This document shows, in pieces, positions 44,982 to 52,993 of a DNA stretch of 64,000 bases. The notes beneath the pieces were generated by a model, which was not told where the DNA came from, did not search any database, and saw only the letters and a program-made list of their open reading frames with translations. The position numbers and the translations under genes are program-made. This DNA comes from Acidobacteriota bacterium (GTDB taxonomy: Bacteria; Acidobacteriota; Terriglobia; Terriglobales; Acidobacteriaceae): the NCBI GenBank assembly GCA_021780075.1, contig JAJXZL010000036.1, positions 1-64,000 on the forward strand. The letters run 5' to 3'. The first letter of the stretch is position 1. Each line of letters starts with the position of its first letter.

Positions 44982-45278
44982 CTACTTCTTTGCGGGGGCG
45001 ATCACGTCCTTGGCGGCCTTGGCCACGCGGAACTTGACCACGGTCTTGGCCTTGATCTTGATGGCCGCGCCGGTCTGGGGGTTACGGCCAATGCGGGCCT
45101 TGCGCTCCGCCTTCACCAGGCGGCCGATGCCGGGGATCACGAAAACGCCGTTCTTCTTGGTTTCCTTGATGGCGGTCTCGGCCAGCAGGTCCAGGAAGGC
45201 AGCGGATTGCTTGTTGGTGAGTTGAAGCTTCTCGGCCATGTGCCGCGTAAGGGCGGTCTTGGTCATTCCAGTTGCCAT
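44982..45278 (-). CDS. HU family DNA-binding protein
   Basis: A 98-residue HU/IHF-family protein: helices MTKTALTRHMAEKLQLTNKQ and FLDLLAETAIKETKKNG, then the beta arm VFVIPGIGRLVKAERKARIGRNPQTGAAIKIKAKTVVKFRVAKAAKD with the conserved GRNPQTG turn. It is a nucleoid protein that bends DNA, working as a dimer. The start at 45278 follows AAGGAG; the open frame extends 68 codons upstream into unrelated sequence. It is a single-gene unit with its own terminator. Confidence 0.95.
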   Translation of the reverse strand: MATGMTKTALTRHMAEKLQLTNKQSAAFLDLLAETAIKETKKNGVFVIPGIGRLVKAERKARIGRNPQTGAAIKIKAKTVVKFRVAKAAKDVIAPAKK

Positions 45279-45578
45279 GTGATGTTCTCCTTCTGGGCGT
45301 GCCCTCGGGGCAGCCGGTGTTGCCTGGGTTTGTTTCGCTTTGCGCGTTCCGCATGGGGAGAGTGCGACCGGGGCAACTTGTGCACGAAACCCTTTATTCA
45401 TGCGGGTTCTGAAAAACCCTGTCGTTGGTAACAATGCGGCTTTGGGGCAGGTAAAGTCAATGGAAAAACGCAGGATTTCCACAATTTTCTTGGGTTTTTG
45501 TACGATTTTTGCCTGAAATCCCCGTTTTTTGCCGGTTTTTAGCCCAAAAGCCAGCCCAATGCACGAAAAATCAGCCCC
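45279..45578. other. Upstream region of the HU-like gene
   Basis: Three hundred bases between the DUF2461 stop and the HU-like start. It holds a possible HU promoter at 45431-45460 and T-rich runs at about 45480-45540. No gene is supported. Confidence 0.5.
45431..45460 (-). promoter_or_regulatory. Possible promoter of the HU-like gene
   Basis: On the minus strand TTGACT (45460-45455), an 18-base spacer and CATTGT (45436-45431). The -35 is good and the -10 weak. It would give a leader of about 150 bases. Confidence 0.35.
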
Positions 45579-46322
45579 TCAGCGCAGCCCAAACAGCACC
45601 TTTCGCTTCGGCGCAACTGCCTCCACAATCGGCGTATTCAGAGCAGCCACCACCGGCGCCGCCAGCTTGAAATGGCGAATCAGCGTCGCAGCCAGGCCGG
45701 GCTCCAGCGCGGCCTCGGCGGGCAGCGCAGCGCTCAGCCCCCACTGGCGGCACTGAATCAAATCCAGAGCCGGATGCTCCTTCGGAAAGCCCTTCGGCGG
45801 CCGCGTCAGCGCGTTGCCCTCAAATTCACTGAATGCCTTCCTCAGCGCCGTCGTCCGCAGGACTTTTCTGAACTCCGCGTGGTTCTCCAGCAGCCAGTGC
45901 CGAATCGCCGCCAGCTGGTCCTTCTCCGGCATGTAGGCCCCGGCGGCGATAATCACTTCCTTCGCGCTCACGTGGAAGTAGTAGCCCGCGCCCGATGTCT
46001 TCTCCAGCCCCTGATGCGACCACCACGCGGCAATGTGCGTCTTGTAGGGCCTCTTGTCGTTGCTGAAGCGCGTGTCGCGATAAATCCTGAACAGGCTCTT
46101 CTCCGCGGGCCGCACATGCTCCGGCGCAAAGTCCGTCATCGCGTCCGTCACCTTGCGGATCACGGCCAGCATCGGCTCCTTCAGCTCCGCCTCAAACACC
46201 GCCTTGCGCGGCGTGAACCACGCACGATCATTGTTCCGCGCCAGGTTGCGCAAAAACGTCAACGCCGCCGGACGAAAGTAGGGAGCAGCAGCCACAGGCG
46301 CAGATGCAGGTTTCAAGACCAT
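45579..46322 (-). CDS. DUF2461 domain-containing protein
   Basis: A 247-residue cytoplasmic protein matching DUF2461: FLRNLARNNDRAWFTPRKAVFEAELKEPML near the N-terminus, SLFRIYRDTRFSNDKRPYKTHIAAWW and GAGYYFHVSAKEVIIAAGAYMPEKDQLAAIR in the core, and RPPKGFPKEHPALDLI near the C-terminus. No biochemical role has been settled for this family. ATG 46322 is taken as the start because family similarity begins soon after; the frame runs 18 codons further to a non-ATG start. No clear Shine-Dalgarno sequence is visible. Confidence 0.87.
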   Translation of the reverse strand: MVLKPASAPVAAAPYFRPAALTFLRNLARNNDRAWFTPRKAVFEAELKEPMLAVIRKVTDAMTDFAPEHVRPAEKSLFRIYRDTRFSNDKRPYKTHIAAWWSHQGLEKTSGAGYYFHVSAKEVIIAAGAYMPEKDQLAAIRHWLLENHAEFRKVLRTTALRKAFSEFEGNALTRPPKGFPKEHPALDLIQCRQWGLSAALPAEAALEPGLAATLIRHFKLAAPVVAALNTPIVEAVAPKRKVLFGLR

Positions 46323-46383
46323 AGCAAGAGGAGTGTATCGCGAAGGCCACCAGAAAAACTCTGTGCAAACCCGCAATGTGAAA

Positions 46384-46438
46384 GGGCACGACTTCAGCTG
46401 TGCCGCAAGAGACGTAAAAACTGTGGGGCTTTAGCCCC
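46384..46438. repeat. Dispersed hairpin repeat element (acidobacterial REP-like)
   Basis: Two adjacent inverted repeats: GGCAC/GTGCC around ACTTCAG (46385-46404), and GGGGCT-TT-AGCCCC (46425-46438). Paired hairpins of this form recur in intergenic regions of Terriglobales genomes, as far as I recall. The element lies upstream of the DUF2461 gene. Its function is unknown. Confidence 0.5.
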
Positions 46439-46551
46439 TGAGGCGTGTTTTTTGGGACCACCCGTTCAGTTCCTGCATCCAGATGGACTATGGATGAGCA
46501 ACGCCCGCGTACAACTCCATGCAGCTACCGAATCACCTTCAGCGCGCCCGT

Positions 46552-46854
46552 TCAGCTTGCCAGCGCTTTCTCTACCGCTTTGGGCTGGCGTGCAATCACG
46601 GTCAGGTAAGCACGCGCGGCCCGGTCAGGGTTGCGACGGCCCTGCTCCCAGTCCTGCACTGCCCGCGGGTCCAGCGCGTAGCGGCGGGCAAACTCGGCGC
46701 GGCTCAGCCCCGTGGCCGCACGGATCTTGCGAACTTCAAGCGCGATGGTGGGCCGAAAGGTGTGGACGGCTGCAGGCTTTGCCTTGCCCTTAACAATCGC
46801 AAGGACCTCTTCCATGGCCTCGACAACCTCGTTGCCAACATTTTTGCGCTTCAT
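46552..46854 (-). CDS. Helix-turn-helix antitoxin (HigA/NadS-like)
   Basis: A 100-residue protein with an N-terminal extension and an XRE-type helix-turn-helix at about 38-80 (ALEVRKIRAATGLSRAEFARRYALDPRAVQDWEQGRRNPD). The RAVQDWEQGRRxP segment is typical of NadS/HigA-type antitoxins. Its ATG overlaps the stop codon of the upstream toxin gene by four bases (ATGA), the toxin-first order of HigBA-like modules. It should bind and neutralise the toxin and repress the operon. Confidence 0.88.
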   Translation of the reverse strand: MKRKNVGNEVVEAMEEVLAIVKGKAKPAAVHTFRPTIALEVRKIRAATGLSRAEFARRYALDPRAVQDWEQGRRNPDRAARAYLTVIARQPKAVEKALAS

Positions 46855-47228
46855 TTTCCCCTCCTCCTCTTCTTCGCTTCTGCCTTCACGGCTGCCGCAA
46901 TCGCTGCCACATACTTCTTTTGGTCCGGGCTCAGATTGCCTTGCTCGTTCTTGCCGTAGAGCAGCAGTGCGTAGAGCGGATTCTGCTCGTCGAAGAAGTA
47001 GTAGATCGCCCGTACTCCGCCTGATTTGCCCCTGCCCTGCACGGCATAGCGCAGCTTGCGCACTCCGCCCGTGCCCGGAATCTCATCTCCAACCTTGTAG
47101 TACATCGACAGATAGAGCAGCAGGTCTTCGTGCTCTTCGTCCGTGAGCAGTTTCTCAGCCCGCCTGGCGAAGGCGCTGGTTTCCACCACAGTCGGCAAAG
47201 AGTCAGTCACTGATTCAGTGTGCGGCAA
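46851..47228 (-). CDS. RelE/HigB-like type II toxin
   Basis: A product of up to 125 residues. Family-like sequence runs from VETSAFARRAEKLLTDEE through GTGGVRKLRYAVQGRGKSGGVRAIYYFFDEQNPLYALLLYGKNEQGNLSPDQKK to a basic tail. This is the RelE/ParE superfamily pattern of ribosome-dependent mRNA interferases, with conserved basic residues in RKLR and GGVRAIYY. The start is uncertain: TTG 47228 lies inside a 23-bp palindrome, and GTG codons at 47210 and further downstream are alternatives with no clear Shine-Dalgarno sequence. It is followed by the antitoxin gene with ATGA overlap. Confidence 0.87.
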   Translation of the reverse strand: MPHTESVTDSLPTVVETSAFARRAEKLLTDEEHEDLLLYLSMYYKVGDEIPGTGGVRKLRYAVQGRGKSGGVRAIYYFFDEQNPLYALLLYGKNEQGNLSPDQKKYVAAIAAAVKAEAKKRRRGK

Positions 47229-47239
47229 TGCCGCACACT
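47217..47239. promoter_or_regulatory. 23-bp perfect palindrome at the 5' end of the toxin-antitoxin operon
   Basis: Arms AGTGTGCGGCA and TGCCGCACACT flank a single A. It sits over the most upstream possible toxin start codon, the usual place for the operator bound by the antitoxin. A smaller dyad, CACTG-ATT-CAGTG (47208-47220), adjoins it on the gene side. Confidence 0.6.
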
Positions 47240-47265
47240 AGTCAAGAGGCGTGCGACCGAACGTC

Positions 47266-47856
47266 CTACCGAATCACCTTCAGCGCCCCGCGGAACAACC
47301 CGTCAAAATCATCCCGGAGCCCAGCATCCTTCGCCACCGCCTGCTCAATCGCCTTCTCCGCCGCGGGCCGCTGGTAGCCAAGATTCACCAGCGCAGACAG
47401 CACATCGTCCACCGCCGCGCCCTGCACCGCCGTCGGCACGGGAGCCACGGCAAAGTCGTCGAGCTTGTCCTTCAGCTCCACAACAAGCCGCTCGGCCAGC
47501 TTCTTGCCCACGCCGGGAATGCGTACCAGTTGCGCGTGGTCCTGCCCGCGAATCGCCTGCACCGTGCGCTCGCTTGAGAGCCCGCTCAGCATCTTGATCG
47601 CCAGCTTTGGCCCCACACCGCTCACGGTAATCAGCCGCTCAAACAGCCGCTTCTCTTCGCGCTCCAGAAAGCCGAACAGAGCGATCTGGTCCTCGCTCAC
47701 CTGCGTGTGAATGTAGAGCGACGCCTCCGCGCCCACCGCCGGCAACGCCGTAAACGTGGGCACCGAAATCGCAACGTCATACCCCACCCCGCCCGCCTCT
47801 ACAATGGCCTGGCCGGGCTGCTTGTCAATCAACTTGCCGCGCAAATGAGCAATCAT
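47266..47856 (-). CDS. ruvA: Holliday junction branch migration protein RuvA
   Basis: A full-length (196-residue) RuvA. The OB-fold starts MIAHLRGKLIDKQPGQAIVEAGGVGYDVAIS. Two helix-hairpin-helix motifs follow (LITVSGVGPKLAIKMLS at about 75-91 and LVRIPGVGKKLAERLV at about 110-125), and the flexible C-terminal domain (DDVLSALVNLGYQRPAAEKAI) binds RuvB. RuvA tetramers clamp the four-way junction and load RuvB. Neither ruvB nor ruvC adjoins it here, so it is a detached gene. It is transcribed toward the toxin-antitoxin pair. Confidence 0.96.
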   Translation of the reverse strand: MIAHLRGKLIDKQPGQAIVEAGGVGYDVAISVPTFTALPAVGAEASLYIHTQVSEDQIALFGFLEREEKRLFERLITVSGVGPKLAIKMLSGLSSERTVQAIRGQDHAQLVRIPGVGKKLAERLVVELKDKLDDFAVAPVPTAVQGAAVDDVLSALVNLGYQRPAAEKAIEQAVAKDAGLRDDFDGLFRGALKVIR

Positions 47857-47928
47857 CGCGTCCTATTCTACGAGTTCAACGCACCGTCACCCGGGCAGCC
47901 CGGTCTGACTCACTACAAAAATGGGTGC

Positions 47929-47954
47929 CCCGCATCTCGCCTTTGAGATGTGGG
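47929..47954. repeat. Dispersed hairpin repeat (GCATCTC/GAGATGT type)
   Basis: A 10-bp stem, CCCGCATCTC paired with GAGATGTGGG (one wobble pair), with a six-base loop. It lies between ruvA and kbl. GGGTGCCCC next to it completes a form that I recall as frequent between genes of acidobacteria. It could also act as a terminator for kbl. Confidence 0.45.
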
Positions 47955-48052
47955 ATACCTCGACCTCAGAGCAACGAAAAATCGGGGTTGTCTCACCAAA
48001 ATTTTCCGCCAGGTTTGCAGATCATTTCCTGCCCTTGGGAAGCGCCGCGCCG

Positions 48053-49264
48053 TTACAGCAGATTCATCCGCTTGGCCACGCGCTCCAGTGTCTCCAGCGC
48101 GCGGTCAAGCTGCGGCCGCGTGTGCTCGCTGGTCACAATCAGCCGAATCCGCGCCTTGCCCTCCGGCACCGTGGGAAACGCAATGCCCGTTCCCATCACG
48201 CCCGCGTCAAACAGCGCCTTGCTGAACTCCATTGCCGCGCGCCCCTCGCCCACAATCACCGGCGTAATCGGCGTCTCCGTCACCGGCGTATTCACGCCGC
48301 CAATGTTGAAGCCCGCCAGCCGCAGCTCGCCCTGCAGGTAGCGCGTATTGGCCCAAAGCCTCTCAATGCGCTCCGGCTCCTTCTCCAGAATGTCGAATGC
48401 CGCAATGCACGTGGCCGCCACCGATGGCGGGTGCGACGTAGAAAACAGGAATGGCCGCGCCCGATGGTAGAGAAAATCAATCAAATCCCGCGACCCGCAC
48501 ACATACCCGCCCAGTGCGCCAATCGCCTTCGACAGCGTGCCCACCTGCACATCCACGCGCCCGTGCATGCCAAAGTGATCGATGGACCCGCGCCCGTTGC
48601 GCCCCAGCACGCCCGAGGCATGCGCGTCATCCACCATCATGATCGCGCCATACTTCTCCGCCAGCGCCGCCAGCTTGTCCACCGGCCCAATGTCGCCGTC
48701 CATGCTGAACACGCCGTCGGTAATCACCAGCTTGTGGCCCGGCTCGTTGGCCACTTCCTTCAGCAGCTCTTCGCAGTGGGCAACGTCCTTGTGGCGGAAA
48801 ACCTTGATCTTCGCCCGCGACAGCCGCGCCCCGTCGATAATGCTGGCGTGGTTCAGCTCGTCCGACAGGATGAAGTCCTCCTTGCCCAGAATCGCGCTCA
48901 CCGTGCCCGCGTTGGCCGCAAAGCCGCTCTGGAAGACCACGCACGCCTCCACGTTCTTGAAGCGCGCAATCTTCTCTTCCAGCTCCATGTGGATGCGCAT
49001 CGTTCCCGCAATCGTCCGCACCGCGCCCGAGCCCACGCCAAACTTCCGCGTCGCGGACACGGCCGTCTCAATCAGCCGCGGGTCGTTGGCCAGTCCCAGG
49101 TAGTTGTTGCTGGCCAGGTTGATCACTTCCTTGCCGTCGTAGTGGCACACCGGCGCCTGCTGGTCGTCCAGAACGCGCAGTCTGAAATACGTCCCCTTGG
49201 CGCGCAGCTCATCCAGCACGGCAGTCAGGTAGGCGAGCTGGGGGCGCGTAGCGATTTCCGTCAT
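48053..49264 (-). CDS. kbl: 2-amino-3-ketobutyrate CoA ligase / glycine C-acetyltransferase (alpha-oxoamine synthase family)
   Basis: A 403-residue fold-type I PLP enzyme. The cofactor lysine is K246 in VGTLSKAIGALGGYV, with D212 and H215 in VDDAHASGVLGRNGRG. NLASNNYLGLANDP, GSGAVRTIAGT and FQSGFAANAGT are typical of Kbl. It condenses glycine and acetyl-CoA (or splits 2-amino-3-ketobutyrate) in threonine breakdown. The usual partner tdh is not adjacent. The related enzymes serine palmitoyltransferase and BioF are alternatives, but the N-terminal sequence is closest to Kbl. Confidence 0.87.
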   Translation of the reverse strand: MTEIATRPQLAYLTAVLDELRAKGTYFRLRVLDDQQAPVCHYDGKEVINLASNNYLGLANDPRLIETAVSATRKFGVGSGAVRTIAGTMRIHMELEEKIARFKNVEACVVFQSGFAANAGTVSAILGKEDFILSDELNHASIIDGARLSRAKIKVFRHKDVAHCEELLKEVANEPGHKLVITDGVFSMDGDIGPVDKLAALAEKYGAIMMVDDAHASGVLGRNGRGSIDHFGMHGRVDVQVGTLSKAIGALGGYVCGSRDLIDFLYHRARPFLFSTSHPPSVAATCIAAFDILEKEPERIERLWANTRYLQGELRLAGFNIGGVNTPVTETPITPVIVGEGRAAMEFSKALFDAGVMGTGIAFPTVPEGKARIRLIVTSEHTRPQLDRALETLERVAKRMNLL

Positions 49265-49474
49265 GTCGATTCACCTCAACCAGAAAGAATAGCGCGGTTT
49301 GGCGGTCAGGCGAGGCCGGGCAGCCAAGCCGGGCGCGCCGCCGCCCAAATCCCCTTTCCCACGTCCAAAAAAGGTGACAATTGGCCCGCTCGCGCCCCCG
49401 CCGGATACAATGGTTCTACACTGCCGCAAATGGGCGATATACGACTTTTTCTTGAGATTTGGAGCAAGGTACAC

Positions 49475-50461
49475 GTGAGAAGTTTGATCAGCCGCGCTCC
49501 GCGGCTTGAGTTGGTTGCAGGACTGGGTGTCGCACTGGCGCTGCCCGCGCTGGCCTTACCCGCCGGGAACGCGCGTAGCTTGGCCACGCAGACCACGCTG
49601 ACAGCGGAGATACACGACCAGGGCGGGCGCACGCAAGCCACGCTCACGGTTACCGTTATAGCCCAGGACGGCCAGCCCGCCACCGGCGCTGTCGTCGTCA
49701 GGGACAAGGGCAAGCCGCTCGCCGGATTTGTACTCGATGCCGCTGGACGCGCCACCTCCATCGTTGAACTGTCTGGAGGCGACCACAACCTCAGCGCGGT
49801 CTACACAGGGGACGCGACCCACATGACCTCGGTCTCGCAGGTTTCCCCAGTGCGCGCCATCGTCAGCACCACGCCCGATTTCACGGTGTCCATCGCTCCG
49901 GCCGCGGTCACGCTCACCGCCGGCCAGTCGGGAACCACGACCGCCTCGATCATGCCTGTGAACGCCGCATCGCTCACGGCGCCAATGTTCGTTACCCTCT
50001 CCTGCTCCGGCCTGCCTGACCAGTCCGCCTGCACCTTTACCCCGGAGAACATTGAAATCCTGCCCAACGCCACCGCTGCGATTCCCAGCACCATGGTCAT
50101 CGCAACCTCGGCGGGCATCGCCGCCACGGCAAAGGCCACGCCTCAAGTGCCCCCGACCGGGCGCAGCGCAAGCCCCATCGCATGGGCCGTCCTGTTGCCC
50201 GGCGCTCTCGGACTTGCCGGACTGGCCTTTGGCGCGCGTCGTCGCCGCTGGCTCAGCCGGCTCTCGCTCATGGGTCTGGTCGCGCTCGTGGCCACCCTCG
50301 GCACGACCGCCTGCTCGCCGCTCTACTGGTATTACAACCACGGGCCGACCCATAATCTGCCCACGCCGTCAGGCGCCTACACCGTGAACGTCACGGCGCA
50401 GTCCAGCAACGGCATCACCGCCATCACGCACTCCACCACCATGGCGCTCACGGTAAATTAG
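49475..50461 (+). CDS. Secreted/membrane Ig-like domain protein
   Basis: A 328-residue protein with an N-terminal signal-like segment (LVAGLGVALALPALALPAG). An Ig-like repeat follows (ATLTVTVIAQDGQPATGAVVVRDKGKPLAGFVLDAAGRATSIVELSGGDHNLSAVYTGD), then a second beta domain (DFTVSIAPAAVTLTAGQSGTTTASIMP), two hydrophobic stretches around AFGARRRRW and GLVALVATLGTTAC, and a short tail. This domain set is common in acidobacterial surface proteins of unknown function. GTG 49475 is chosen because GGAGCAAGG lies just before it; an ATG at 49430 is an alternative. It lies 37 bp ahead of the pabBC-type gene. Confidence 0.68.
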   Translation: MRSLISRAPRLELVAGLGVALALPALALPAGNARSLATQTTLTAEIHDQGGRTQATLTVTVIAQDGQPATGAVVVRDKGKPLAGFVLDAAGRATSIVELSGGDHNLSAVYTGDATHMTSVSQVSPVRAIVSTTPDFTVSIAPAAVTLTAGQSGTTTASIMPVNAASLTAPMFVTLSCSGLPDQSACTFTPENIEILPNATAAIPSTMVIATSAGIAATAKATPQVPPTGRSASPIAWAVLLPGALGLAGLAFGARRRRWLSRLSLMGLVALVATLGTTACSPLYWYYNHGPTHNLPTPSGAYTVNVTAQSSNGITAITHSTTMALTVN

Positions 50462-50498
50462 GCGGCTCCCCATCAGCTGCGTCGACCGCTGGCTTCCC

Positions 50499-52382
50499 TT
50501 GCCCGCGGAGATCTACGCGCTGGTGGAGGATACGCCGGCTACCTTGCTGTTCGAAAGTTCGCAGGCTGCGGAACATGACTCCGCCAGCCTGCTTTTTACT
50601 GCGCCATTGCGCGTGCTTGTCGCCAACGAATCGGCGGAACTGCACACACTCTTTGACGAAATCGAGCGCGCCACCTCCGATGGATACTTCGTCGCGGGCT
50701 TCTTCTCCTACGAGTGCGGCAAGGCCTTTGAACCGAAGGCGGAGATACGGCCCGGCAAACCTGGCGAGCCGCTGGCCTGGCTCGGCGTTTACGAGCGCAG
50801 CTATCGTTTTGATCACCGCCTCGGCGCTTTTCTCGACGGCGATCCTCCCGGCATCACCGCTGGTCGTTACCGTGCCGCGAGCATCCACGACACAGCCACG
50901 CCGCCTGTTCCATTGGTGCCAAGGCTTGCTCTCGCTCCGCAGCAATACGCCGCCCGCATCGAGGAAATCCACGAGCGAATTCGCGCAGGCGATGTCTATC
51001 AACTCAACTTCACGTTCCCTCTGCACGCAGACTTTGCCGGCAACGCCGCTGCCCTCTACGAACGGCTGCACCAGAACCAGCCCGCAGACTACGGCGCCTT
51101 CCTGCACTGGAAGCGCGACCGCCGCATCCTCAGCTTTTCGCCCGAGTTGTTTTTTCGCCTGGAAGAAGAGCACGGCAAGCGGCTCATCTTCACCCAGCCG
51201 ATGAAGGGAACTGCGCCGCGCGGACGCACCACCGAGGAAGACCTGCAAATCGCGGAGTGGCTGCGTAACGATCCAAAGAACCGCAGCGAAAATGTCATGA
51301 TCGTCGATTTGCTCCGCAACGATCTTGGCCGGTTGTGCGCCTTCGGCACCGTGCGCGTGGAGAGTCTGTTCGCCGTTCGGCGCTACCAGACGCTGTGGCA
51401 GATGACCTCGACTGTCACCGGCGAGCTGCGCAGCAACCTAGGATACGAGGAGATATTCCGCGCCTTGTTCCCATGCGGCTCCATCACCGGCGCGCCCAAG
51501 GTGCGGGCCATGCAGTTGATCGCCGGCATTGAATCGGAACCACGGGGCGTCTACACCGGGGCCATCGGATACTTCTCACGCCAGCGCTCCGTCTTCAACG
51601 TGGCCATTCGCACGCTCGAGCTCGACGGAAATCGCTGCACCATGGGCGTCGGCAGCGGCATCGTCATCGACTCCAACGCAGCCGGCGAATACAGTGAATG
51701 TCAACTGAAGGCGGAATTCCTCACGCGCATGGATGAGCCATTTTCTCTGGTTGAAACATTGCTCTGGAATGGCGAATATCCTCTCATCGAGTTGCACCTC
51801 GACAGGCTCGAGGACTCCGCGCACTACTTCGGATTTATCTGCGATCGCGCTGCGGCAAAGGCCTCCCTGCTGGCCACGGCCGAGTCGTTCCCGGATCGTG
51901 CACCGCGCAAGGTCCGGCTGCTGGCCGCCGCCGATGCCAGCCTGAACATCCAGCACGAAGCGATTCCCGCCGTTGCATCCGCCTCGCACGCGCCCATGGG
52001 CCGCGTTCGTCTCGCGCTTGAGCGCACTGACTCCAGCGACCGGTTTCTCTTCCACAAGACGACGCACCGTCCCCTCTACGCCAGCGCATGGAAGACCGCC
52101 CACGACGCGGGATTCGACGATGTGCTCTTTCTCAACGAACGCAACGAAGTCACCGAGGGCGCCATCAGCAATCTCTTCATCGAGAAGGAAGGCCGCTGGC
52201 TCACGCCACCCATCGAGTGCGGCCTTCTGCCCGGCGTCTACCGCCGCCACCTGCTTGCAACACGGCCACTCGTGGAAGAGCGCGTGCTTTATCCTCGGGA
52301 TTTGAAGACAGCCGACGCCATCTATCTTGCCAACGCGGTACGCGGCCTGCGCCGTGTCACCATCGACTGGGAGAGCGCGTAA
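50499..52382 (+). CDS. pabB: Fused aminodeoxychorismate synthase component I and aminodeoxychorismate lyase (PabB-PabC)
   Basis: A 627-residue bifunctional enzyme for p-aminobenzoate, the folate precursor. Residues 1-410 are PabB: GDVYQLNFT, FSPELFF, QPMKGTAPRG with K236 (the lysine that marks PabB rather than anthranilate synthase), RNDLGR and CGSITGAPKVRAMQ. Residues about 413-627 are a PabC-type fold-IV PLP lyase with K520 in FLFHKTTHRP and VLFLNERNEVTEGAISNLFI. The fusion makes 4-amino-4-deoxychorismate and splits off pyruvate in one protein. A glutaminase (PabA/TrpG) must come from elsewhere. The likely start is TTG 50499; no ATG is in frame nearby and no strong Shine-Dalgarno sequence is seen. 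Confidence 0.92.
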   Translation: MPAEIYALVEDTPATLLFESSQAAEHDSASLLFTAPLRVLVANESAELHTLFDEIERATSDGYFVAGFFSYECGKAFEPKAEIRPGKPGEPLAWLGVYERSYRFDHRLGAFLDGDPPGITAGRYRAASIHDTATPPVPLVPRLALAPQQYAARIEEIHERIRAGDVYQLNFTFPLHADFAGNAAALYERLHQNQPADYGAFLHWKRDRRILSFSPELFFRLEEEHGKRLIFTQPMKGTAPRGRTTEEDLQIAEWLRNDPKNRSENVMIVDLLRNDLGRLCAFGTVRVESLFAVRRYQTLWQMTSTVTGELRSNLGYEEIFRALFPCGSITGAPKVRAMQLIAGIESEPRGVYTGAIGYFSRQRSVFNVAIRTLELDGNRCTMGVGSGIVIDSNAAGEYSECQLKAEFLTRMDEPFSLVETLLWNGEYPLIELHLDRLEDSAHYFGFICDRAAAKASLLATAESFPDRAPRKVRLLAAADASLNIQHEAIPAVASASHAPMGRVRLALERTDSSDRFLFHKTTHRPLYASAWKTAHDAGFDDVLFLNERNEVTEGAISNLFIEKEGRWLTPPIECGLLPGVYRRHLLATRPLVEERVLYPRDLKTADAIYLANAVRGLRRVTIDWESA

Positions 52383-52543
52383 TCATAGTGCCGGTCTTGT
52401 GGGCTGGAACCTGCTCGCACAGGACATGCTGCAGTGCGAAACAGGGCATGGCCACTGCATCACGCTGGCCATCCCCGAAGCGCCCAGGCTGAGTAATAGC
52501 GAGCAAGCTGAGACGCCAGAAACCGCGTCGCGTTTAGCGCATC

Positions 52544-52909
52544 TTACCTGCCGCTCACGATCTGCGCTGCCCGGTTATAGGAGCCCAGATTGAAGGAGTT
52601 CGCGTAGCCCATGGACACGAGCTTCCTTTTCGCAATACTGCTCCGCGTTCCGCTCTGGCAGTGCAGCAGCAGCACGCTGTTCTTGTCCTTGACCTTGCGC
52701 GCAACCAGCGCCTCAACCTCACTCAGCGGCATGTTGATCGCCTTCGGCAGATGCCCGGCCGTATACTCCGCCGCGGTCCGCACATCAATCACCATGGCGC
52801 CATGTTTCAGGTGTTCCGCCGCTGCTTTGTGTGAGATTTGACCGGCGCGCTTGAGCAGAAGGAGCAGCGCCAAAATAGCGACAACTATAAGTACAGAAGT
52901 CCAGTTCAT
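52544..52909 (-). CDS. Membrane-anchored rhodanese-like protein
   Basis: A 121-residue protein with one N-terminal membrane helix (VLIVVAILALLLLL) and a single rhodanese domain: MVIDVRTAAEYTAGHLPKAINMPLSEV, then the persulfide-forming cysteine in LLHCQSGTRSSIA. It would carry sulfur or act as a sensor at the inner membrane. ATG 52909 is chosen because the helix begins there; an ATG at 52939 adds ten residues. It is 85 bp downstream (in transcription sense upstream) of the molybdopterin oxidoreductase stop, same strand, which hints at a shared transcript region, though the functional link is inference. Confidence 0.82.
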   Translation of the reverse strand: MNWTSVLIVVAILALLLLLKRAGQISHKAAAEHLKHGAMVIDVRTAAEYTAGHLPKAINMPLSEVEALVARKVKDKNSVLLLHCQSGTRSSIAKRKLVSMGYANSFNLGSYNRAAQIVSGR

Positions 52910-52993
52910 ATTGTTCAGGTTACCTCGTCCGCCATGCATTCGTTTGGATGCCCTGGACTTGCCGCGTAGTTGTCCTTGCGGAAGGGTGGGCCT

